64,000 nucleotides of DNA from Chalara sp. BL73 (taxonomy: Eukaryota; Ascomycota; Leotiomycetes; Helotiales). The notes beneath the pieces are model-generated. The model ran no database searches. It was not told the origin of the DNA and saw only the letters and a program-made list of their open reading frames with translations. Shown here one piece after another: positions 56,143 to 64,000 of this stretch. Location: the NCBI GenBank assembly GCA_918026815.1, contig CAKJVC010000170.1:62001-126000 (forward strand), written 5' to 3'. The position numbers were made by a program, and so were the translations under genes. Numbering within the stretch: position 1 is the first letter of the stretch; each line of letters begins with the position of its first letter.

Positions 56143-59100
56143 CAGTGTGAGAAATGATTTGATTACTTGATTACTGAGCCTAGTAATCAAAATCAAATCA
56201 AACCTATTTATCAGTAATCAAAATCAAATCAAATCAAATCAGAGTAATCAATGATTACTTTGATTACTTTGATTACCGACCAATTCAGAAGGCGGTCAAC
56301 CGAATTAGGAAGGCGGTAACACATTTGGGCGGCAGAATTATCGAATGTTCTAGTAATTTCGAGTTTATTTTATTACTAATTAACTAGTTACTAATTCAAC
56401 GATTTATAATAAGATTTTTATTAGAAATCAAGTTAAAGAATACTCTAGAATATTTTATTTATTTATATAAAGCTTTGTATTTTCTTTTTAACATCTTTTT
56501 TTTATTTACTTTTACTCACAATATCTTTTACTCACAATATCTTTTACTCACAATATATTTATATATATTTATATTATTACTATAAAAATGTCTCAACAAG
56601 CTCAAGCCGATCGTATTATACGTTTACAAAATTCTTTAGATTTTGAGATCGATATAAATACTCAACCTAATATTTTTAAAAAAGGATTGTTTCAAAAAAT
56701 ACTAAATCCGCCGCAAGAAAATATTAATTTGCCTCGAACTACTACAGTTAAATGTTTACAAAAAGGTTGTAAGTAAGTATTGATTTTTCGTAATTTAGTT
56801 TTTTTATATGTTTTTATAAAAACTTTACTAATTAATAAATAGTAAAACTTGGCAAAATCAAAAAATAAACCATTCAACAAGCAATTATATTACACACTAT
56901 ACTAAATCTCATAAGTTTATTAATATAAAAGCTATAATAAACGATTCTGAGTCAGGTATGTTAAAACTGTTATTGAAAAAATATTATTAAAACTAATACT
57001 AGTAAATTTTTATAGATTTCGATATAGAAGAAACTAGTCAAGCTTCGACTATAAACGATTTTTTTAATAAAGATCGAGCTTTAAAAAGACCAAAATCTCC
57101 GGAATTTGATATAACACAATTTAAAAGTTTACTTTTAAATTTTGCGATAGCAAATAATATATCTTTTCGAGCTATTACAAGTACTTCTTTTAAAAAATTA
57201 TTAGATTATTTATCTTTGTAAGTTAATTTAAAAATAAATTAAAAAAAAGATTTACTAACAATTTATAGTAATATTCTACCACTTTATTATAAAGTTTTAA
57301 AAGACGATTTAAATTCTTTATTTTTATTAAAGCAAAGTCTTATTAAAAACGAATTAAATGAGCAAATAAAAAGTAATGGTAGCTTTTCTATAACTTTAGA
57401 CTCTTGGACGGCTATTAATCAAGACTCTTATCTCGGAATTACTTTGTAAGTATTTTTTTTTCAACTTTTATTATTATTTTTTACATATATTTGTACTAAT
57501 AATTTTTAGGCATTTTATTAACAAAAACTTTGAATTAAAATCTTATTATTTAGCTATTCGAGAGTTAAAAGAAAAACACTCTGGTAACTATTTAAATAAA
57601 GTTCTATTAGAAGTTTTAAGCGAATATAATATTGAATATAATATTACAAGGTTAGTTTTTAATAAAAAATTTAAAATTTTATTACTAACTTATATATTAG
57701 TATTACGCGAGATAACGCTTCTTTAAACGATACTTTATTATTAGCTTTTAAAAAACATTACAATAAAGAAACCATTAAATTTCAAGGCGATATTCACTGT
57801 ATTGCGCACGTATTAAATCTTGTTGTACAAGATATTTTAAAAGCTATTATTAAAGAGGATTTTACCGATTTACAAGATGTTTATAATACAGAAAACGATA
57901 AAGATATCGAAGAAGATTTTTTTAGTAAGTTTTGTTAAAACTAATTAAAAATAATATTAACTAACTTAATAGAAATTTCAATTTGGAAAAAGGTTCGAAA
58001 AATTATAATCGGATTAAAATATAGTTAAGAAAATCGCCGACTTTTAAAAAGTCAAATAAAAGCACAAGGAATTGATAATTATAATATTCCGCAATTAGGT
58101 AAATTTAAAAATTCATTTCTTTATTAAAACTTATATTAAAAATAAAACTAATTATTGTTTTAGATCAAGCAACACGATGGTTTTCGACAGCTAATATGCT
58201 TTATAATTTTTTAAATTTGTATAAGCCTATTAAATCAGTTATATCTATATCTGAATCAAAAGCTTTTAAAAATAAAGCTATTGATTTATTAAATAAAGAT
58301 ATAAAATATCTAGAAAATTGTTTACAAATATTATTAGTATTTGTTAAAACTACAACTAAATTACAAGCGGAAAATTATTCTACGGCTTATTATATTATTC
58401 CGGATATTTATAATATTTATTATAAGCTTGAAAAATTAAAAGAAGAATTCAAAAACGCAAGTATTCTTTTTTATAAAAAATATAATAATGTTAAATTAAC
58501 TTTTTTATAGGATTCAATTTTAAAAGACGCTCTTAATCGTGGAATTGCAAAATTATCAAAATATTATCCTAAAAAAGGAAATATTCACTCTGATAATAAA
58601 GCTATTTATTTAGCTTTAATATTAGACCCTAGAATTAAAAAAGATGGTTTAATTAATATCGGTTTAAATTTCGGTCAAATTTCAGATATTATTACTCGGC
58701 TTGAAATTGATTATAATAAGTAAGCTAACAATTAACTTTTATTATTAATAAAAAACTAATTTTCAATAGTTACAAGTCGGATTATTTAAGAAGTTTGCCT
58801 TTAAACGAAAATATTGAAACGCTTAGTATAAGTAATAATTCCGACGACGAATTAAATATTTATTTACAAAACGACGAAGAAGAAGTTCAAGACGAATTAT
58901 ATTTATATTTCGAAGAAAAAAGAGCTACTAAAAATGTAAGTTTATTTGTTTAATAATTTTTTTATTAATATATTTATTAACTTTATATAGGTTAAACCTT
59001 TACAATATTGGCTAGCTAATAAAGATAAATATCCAGTATTATCTTTAATAGTTAGAAAGTATTTACAAATACCGGCTATTAGCGCTCCTTCAGAAAGATT

Positions 59101-59568
59101 TTTTTCTCACGGTGCTTTGATTATTAATAAATTAAGAAATCGACTTAATAAAGATACTTTTGAAAAGATTATTTGTTTAAAAAATTGGGGAATTATTAAT
59201 AGCGAAGAAGATATTAAAAAAGAAGACGAAGAAGAAGAGTTTAAAAAAGAAAATATTTTTGTGATTTAAATTTTAGTTGTAGATTTTTAACAATAAGTTT
59301 ATTTCTATAAAAGTTTTTATAATAACCTTGTTATTAAAAACTTTAACATTTATAATTAACTTTAAATTAAATTAATAAAATTTGTTGTTTTTAGTAAAAT
59401 TTTAATTTATTATAACTTAAAACAAGTTGATTACTGATTTGATTACTTTGATTACTCTGATTTCGGTAATCAAATCAAATCAAAGCTAACGGTAATCAAA
59501 ATCAAATCAAATCAGAGCTGATTACTTTGATTAGTAATTGATTCGTTGATTACTTTTTAGTCACACTG
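56143..59568 (+). mobile_element. hAT-2: 3426-bp hAT transposon, nearly intact
   Basis: Ends CAGTGTGA and TCACACTG, with a perfect 8-bp TSD, CATATTAT, at 56135-56142 and 59569-59576. Subterminal regions are dense in GATTACTTTGATT and AATCAAATCAAA words on both sides. It sits in a dead, mutated copia but is itself barely mutated, so it inserted late. It encodes one transposase gene. It is the likely autonomous relative of the MITE at 1864. Confidence 0.95.
56588..59269 (+). pseudogene. hAT-2 transposase gene, ten exons, two in-frame stops
   Basis: Exons: 56588-56772, 56843-56955, 57016-57217, 57269-57445, 57510-57650, 57701-57924, 57973-58098, 58164-58719, 58770-58935, 58991-59269. They total 2169 bases, an exact 723 codons. 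A BED-like finger reads CLQKGCNKTW...HYTKSH. Catalytic-core motifs are SITLDSWTAI and ITRDNASLND, followed by HCIAHVLNLVVQDI; the C-terminal hAT dimerisation region reads KYLQIPAISAPSERFFS. A stop at 58026-58028 interrupts KYS/ENRRLL and fits a Gln codon mutated after T. A second stop (TAG, 58508-58510) follows KLTFL. The gene is therefore probably inactive, though only two changes away from open. It ends in an acidic tail. Confidence 0.85.
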
Positions 59569-59576
59569 CATATTAT

Positions 59577-61000
59577 TGCTCGACTTAAAATTATTTGTAA
59601 AAGCTAATTACAACAAGTACGTAAAATCCAAAACAATAAGCTTTTTTATACTCGAAAAAAAAACTCGCACTTTTTTTAAAGCATTTAACGGCCCGGAAAA
59701 ACTACGTACAGTTAAACTTAAACTAACAAAAATAGCATTAGTTAAAAAATTCTATATAAACATAATTTCAAAAACTCGAATGCTCGCTATTGAATTGTAG
59801 TTTTATAAACTAGAATATTCGCTAAAGTACAAAACGAGTAAAAAAAGCGTTGTAGTAAAGCAGTTAAAGCGCAAAAAAAATTTAGTTTTTTTTAAATACA
59901 AGCAATTGTTTTTTTATTTACTCGCTTTTAAAAAAACTTCTGCTGTACTAGTACTATACGTAATAATATATTTAACTTTAAATCGCTAAATTAATAAAGC
60001 ATACTATTTTTTTAAAAACTATTTAAAACTTAAATTAGATTTAGCGAATATATAGCACAAAAAAGCAAGTTATTTAAGCAAAAAAGCGCTCGAAATACTA
60101 GTACACGCAGCAAAAAATGTAAAAATTACAAAAATAGCTCGTATTAAATGTAAAGCATATGCTTAAACATATACAAAGCAAGTAATTTTTAAAAAAACAT
60201 TTAACAAAACATTATTTCGACTATTTTACAAAATAACGTAAAACTTGTTTAAATTTTTCGATTATTTAGTATACAACAAAACAAAGTATTTGCTAGTAAT
60301 TAAAAACGAATACAGCGAAAAGCTTTTCGGTTTTTTGCTAACGTTAAAAAAAAAATTTGAAGTAATACGAGCAGTTTATAACTTTAACAAATAAATAAAA
60401 CGTTAATACAATTTATTCGTTTGCAAAATTAAACACAACAATAATCGATTAGTTATTCCGGTAAACGAAACGTTAAAATATAAATAGTAAACAAAACAAA
60501 AAAAAATTCAGCTAAAACTTTTACTGTTATATATACACGAGCTAACGGAAAGTATAAAGCGAGCAAGTCAAAAAGCAATAACTCGTTCGATAAAAATGCG
60601 TATAAGTGCAAATTTATTTAAAAACTTGTAGCCGAAATTAGCGATAGCTAAAATACATTTGTTTAATATAAGTTTATTTGCTGTAAAAAACATACGTTTT
60701 TCGAACGAAATACTTAATACGTAGTTTAAAAACTATTTTAAATAATACGATTTGTAGTTCGTAAATAAAATTACGAATAACTTTCGTTTTAATTAAAACG
60801 AAATTTACGTGTACGAAACTTGCGCGTATTTTTTAAAAAAGAATAAAAAAGCTTTAAAAAAACGAAAAACTTATAAAGTCGACTTTAAAGCACACGTAAA
60901 ATACTTAGTAAAATATGTAGTTTTTAATATTTACAAAATTTAAATACTACAATTCGTGCGAGTTATTATTACAAAAAACGTTAAGTTCGACAAAAACCAG
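59577..61000 (+). pseudogene. Copia gag/integrase remnant downstream of hAT-2
   Basis: Continuation of the plus-strand copia after hAT-2. From about 60230 the translation resembles a copia integrase core (LVIKNEYSEKLFGFLLTL, then further conserved-looking stretches to about 60600). Many Gln/Trp stops. Upstream, 59577-60200 is a gag-pol linker I cannot assign precisely. Confidence 0.6.
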
Positions 61001-62259
61001 TTTTATTTACTAAAAATCGAACAGCTAAAAAGTTAACTAGCTTCGATTGCTCGACAAGTAATAAAAATAATAAAAAAACAAAATATTTAAAACGTTAAAT
61101 TAATAATCGAGAATTTAAGCGTACTTAGTAAAAATCCCGGCGAACAAGTAACAAAACTAAAACTTTTGCAAAAAGTAAAAAACACTATTTTCGAATCGAG
61201 TAACTAAAACTCGAAAATAAAACAAAACTAAACTTTAAAAAAAAAACGAACTTTTACAACAAATAAACTGTTTTTTAGACTTTTAACACTCGACTTAATT
61301 TCGAGACTTAAAAATACACTAAATAAAAATTCGAAAAAAGAAACTGTTTATAAAAAAGCAAACAGTATAATATTCGACTTAACTTTAAAACTTAAAAACA
61401 TACTAAGTCAAAGTTTAAAAAAAAGCGCTGCTTGAAAAAAGCTTAACAGTTCGTTATAATCGATAATAATTACAAAAAGCGCGCTAAATGTTAAAAGCTT
61501 TAAAACGAATTAAAGTACTTTAAAAAAAAAAAATCTAAAATTTACAAAAAAAGTTTAGCATTTTTTGCAAGTAATTATTAAAAATAACTTTCGTTTACAA
61601 GCAATTTACTGCTTAGCGAAAACTCTCGATAATTTAGCTGTAAGCTTTAATGTTTCGAACGTATTACGAAATTTATTACAGCTAAAAAAAAAAAATCTGA
61701 ATTTACGCCGAAATAAAAAAATTCGCAATTAAGTTTTAAATAAAACGTAAAGCTTAAAAAGTAGCTAAGTATTCGCAATACTAACATTTAAGTACAATAC
61801 AATATTTAACTATATTTAGCAATAAAATTTATACAACTTACTAGTAATAAAAAAAAGCGAAACAGTAACTGTACATTTAGTATTTTATACTGCTACAACA
61901 AAGCAAGTAACGCTACTGTTAAAAAATAAAAACTTCGACAAAAACTTTTATTTAGCAAATTTGCTATTATTTTCGAAATACTAAAAAAAACTTTGCAGCT
62001 ATTTATTAAAAACTCGATTTAAAACAAATATACGCGCAAAGCTAACGAATTTAAAAAACTGTAAATGCTAAAAAATTATACTAGTAAAAAAAGCTTAATG
62101 TATACTTTTACTGTTAAAATAAGTGTTTATATACAAAATAAATGTAGTTTTTATTTTTACTTGTTGCAAATTTCGGATTATAGTACAAAAAATTTTTTAA
62201 AATTCCGAATCGATTATTTTAATATACGCAGCAACGTTAGTTTTTCGCTTGTTTAAAAT
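61001..62259. other. Copia interior between integrase and RT, degraded
   Basis: Charged, low-complexity translation with stops; corresponds by position to the integrase-RT linker of copia pol. Nothing further can be supported. Confidence 0.4.
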
Positions 62260-63300
62260 AGCTATAGCTATAACAGCGAACTTTGATTTTAAAATTAAAC
62301 AGTTCGATATAATTAACGCATTTATTAATGCAAAACGAAACAAAAACGAAACACAAATTGCTTGTTAGTTTTTAAATAGTTTCAAAATACCGAAAATGTA
62401 CGTAAAACTAAATCGCGCGCTGTACAGTTTTAAAAACTTTTCGGCACTATAGTTCGAAAAATTTATAACTACTCTAAAAAAATTAAAACTTAAAACAAAC
62501 AAAAAAAAGCTGTGCTTTTATATAAACAAAAAGCGAACAGTGTTTTTTGTGTTTTTTGTAAACGACTTTCTAGTAATATACTATAAGTTAAATAAACTAA
62601 AAGCGAACAAAGTAATAACTTTGTTAAAAAAAAAATACGAACTAAAAAAAAAAAAAAATATAGTTTAGTTTTTAAATATAAAAATTATACGATTAAAATC
62701 AAAGCAAAAACTTTAGCTATTTTACAACGTATATATTAAAAAAATCGTAACAAAGTTTAACAAAATGCCGACAAAATGTTTAAGCATTTTTTTGCTATAA
62801 CAAATGTTTGTAAAAAACACCGGAACAGCTAGCAAACAAAATGTAAAAAAATATTAAAAAAAAGTAAATAGTATTTTGTATACAACTATTATACTAAAAG
62901 CAAATACTGTTTACGCAGCAGTTTAGCTTTTTTAGTTTTTAACTAATTCAAGCTAGCAACATATAAATATAGTCGACTAAACGTTTTTATATTTTTACGA
63001 AACAAAGTTTATAATTGTTATATATAGCTACGATATTCGTTTTAAACAGTTAGTTATTGCAACAAATGCATTATTTGCAAATTACTTGTTTACTAAAAAT
63101 TTTTTTTATAAATACGTTATAAGTTTGTTTAGTAGAATTATTGCATAAAAAACAAAAAAACAAAATACAGTAACAATTTTTTTTACAAAAGCTAAACTGT
63201 TTGTTTTTTAAAGCACAGCAAAAAAAACTATAGTTTTGCAAAAACTTTTTAAAGAAATTTAATTAAAACTCGGTAAACTGTAAAATATATTTTGTAATAA
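62260..63300 (+). pseudogene. Copia RT and RNase H remnant
   Basis: ANFDFKIKQFDIINAFINAK, KMYVKLNRALYSFKNF, then VNDFLVIYY (for YVDDILVIY) and KKYELKKKKNIV follow the Ty1/copia RT order at 62270-62700. RNase H-like sequence continues to about 63250. In-frame stops throughout. Confidence 0.8.
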
Positions 63301-64000
63301 TTAACAAACAATAAAGCTAGTAGTAAAAAAAAATGAACGAATTTTTACTAAACTGCGCTACGTAAATATTTATAATATGTAGCTGCGTTAAAAACATAAA
63401 AAAAGCGCTTTTACAGTAATATACTTGCTAATAGCCGATATACTTGTTAATAAACTTACAAAAAAAATTTTAAAATACAAGTTTAAATATTTCCGAAAGT
63501 TGTTAAACTTGCAAAACGTTAAAAAAAAAATCGAACAAGTAAAGTAATATTCAATAAATTATACAATACTTGTAATTCTGATATTTCGTTTATAAATTTT
63601 ATTTATAAACACAAATATTTTATTAAAAACTGTTTTTGTACATACAAAATAGTAAAAAATTTATATATTTCTTTTGTATTATTATACAGTTGAAAACAAC
63701 GCTTTATTGCAAAAATAATTGCGCAACGCAAAAAAAATCTATGCTAAATTAAAAAAACATTTTAAAATATATAAATAACGTTTTTAAGTTTTTACTAATT
63801 TGCAACTATTTTATTTATACTTACTTTCGTTATATAAGTAACGTTTTTAAACCGGTACAATTCGAAGCCGGTACAATCCGAAACATAGCAAACTTTTTAA
63901 AAGTTCGCGAAATTATTTCGAAAAGTAAATATAATACGAAACTGCTTTTAACTGCGAAAATAAAACAAACTACTAAACTTTGCTTTACTTAAAAAAGAAA

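Larger units (their letters stand above)
54324..64000 (+). mobile_element. Ty1/copia element, 5' LTR and interior, truncated by window end
   Basis: CTAAC (54324-54328) precedes a 206-bp LTR (54329-54534, TGTCACAGAACC...CGTAATA). The plus-strand interior holds a gag-like region (54560-56134), a possible mutated zinc knuckle near 55740, and pol to the window end, with hAT-2 inserted at 56143-59568. All frames are broken. The 3' end is not in the window in this orientation; the inverted LTR at 39449-39654 has the matching length and matching CTAAC flank. Confidence 0.85.

Noticed and set aside
58440..58510. A further intron removing the stop at 58508-58510 of the hAT-2 transposase
   Set aside because: TTTTTTATAG looks like an acceptor, but the only nearby donor (GTATTC) puts the following exon out of frame; I kept it as a stop.
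1..64000. CRISPR arrays, bacterial operons, tRNA or rRNA genes
   Set aside because: Introns, LTR elements and coding style are fungal; no spaced identical repeats or cloverleaf sequence was found by eye.

Overview
The window looks like a chromosome segment of a filamentous ascomycete (Pezizomycotina): short introns of about 46-70 bp with CTAA-type branch points, a small secreted cysteine-repeat protein, an HSPA12-like Hsp70 gene, hAT, Ty3/gypsy and Ty1/copia elements, and extreme AT-rich blocks made by C-to-T mutation of repeats. It has a two-compartment layout. About 1-12540 is ordinary GC with genes. About 12540-64000 is an AT-rich, gene-free stack of nested transposons. I cannot name the species.

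Gene-rich left part. A secreted PAN/apple-like three-repeat protein (753-1586), a small hAT-type MITE (1864-2061), a long coiled-coil protein of unknown function (4532-2345, minus, one intron) and an Hsp70-like ATPase gene (5068 to about 12540, plus). The Hsp70 gene is split by a 6233-bp hAT transposon (6125-12357, perfect 8-bp target duplication AGTATAGG). It landed on a 3' splice site, so the duplication carries two copies of the acceptor.

The hAT-1 transposon is the most unusual object. Besides a BED-finger/hAT transposase it carries (i) a three-exon histone H3 gene with an H3-like tail and a CENP-A-like long loop 1, and (ii) a divergently transcribed five-exon gene of unknown function with acidic and basic tracts. 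All nine coding introns of its three genes contain the same pair of TATACTAAT blocks, in either orientation, and the motif also occurs between the genes. Each of the three genes needs one base removed from a short homopolymer to read through.

AT-rich right part. A decayed hAT-3 (minus, about 14500-17536), whose terminal repeat is split by a chromodomain Ty3/gypsy element (17537-24095, TSD TCATT); a pair of 160-bp LTR-like repeats (24486-26106); a minus-strand Ty3/gypsy element (26986-38742, TSD AATAG) with a Ty1/copia element nested in it (32058-37688, TSD GTTTC); LTRs at 39098-40138; 1.2-kb direct repeats; a RecQ/TLH-like helicase remnant (44720-45537); a second Ty3/gypsy (from 46552) with a fresh solo LTR (51233-51523); and a Ty1/copia running off the right edge (from 54329) with a near-intact hAT-2 (56143-59568, TSD CATATTAT).

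Target duplications of two nested elements pair only if the left copies are read on the opposite strand, and the host copia sequence on both sides is also collinear only in that reading. I infer an inversion with one breakpoint at the LTR at 39684-40138 and the other beyond 64000. The mutation pattern between paired LTRs is mostly C-to-T after a pyrimidine (TpC, CpC), with ApC and GpC including CpA largely spared. This differs from textbook CpA-directed RIP.
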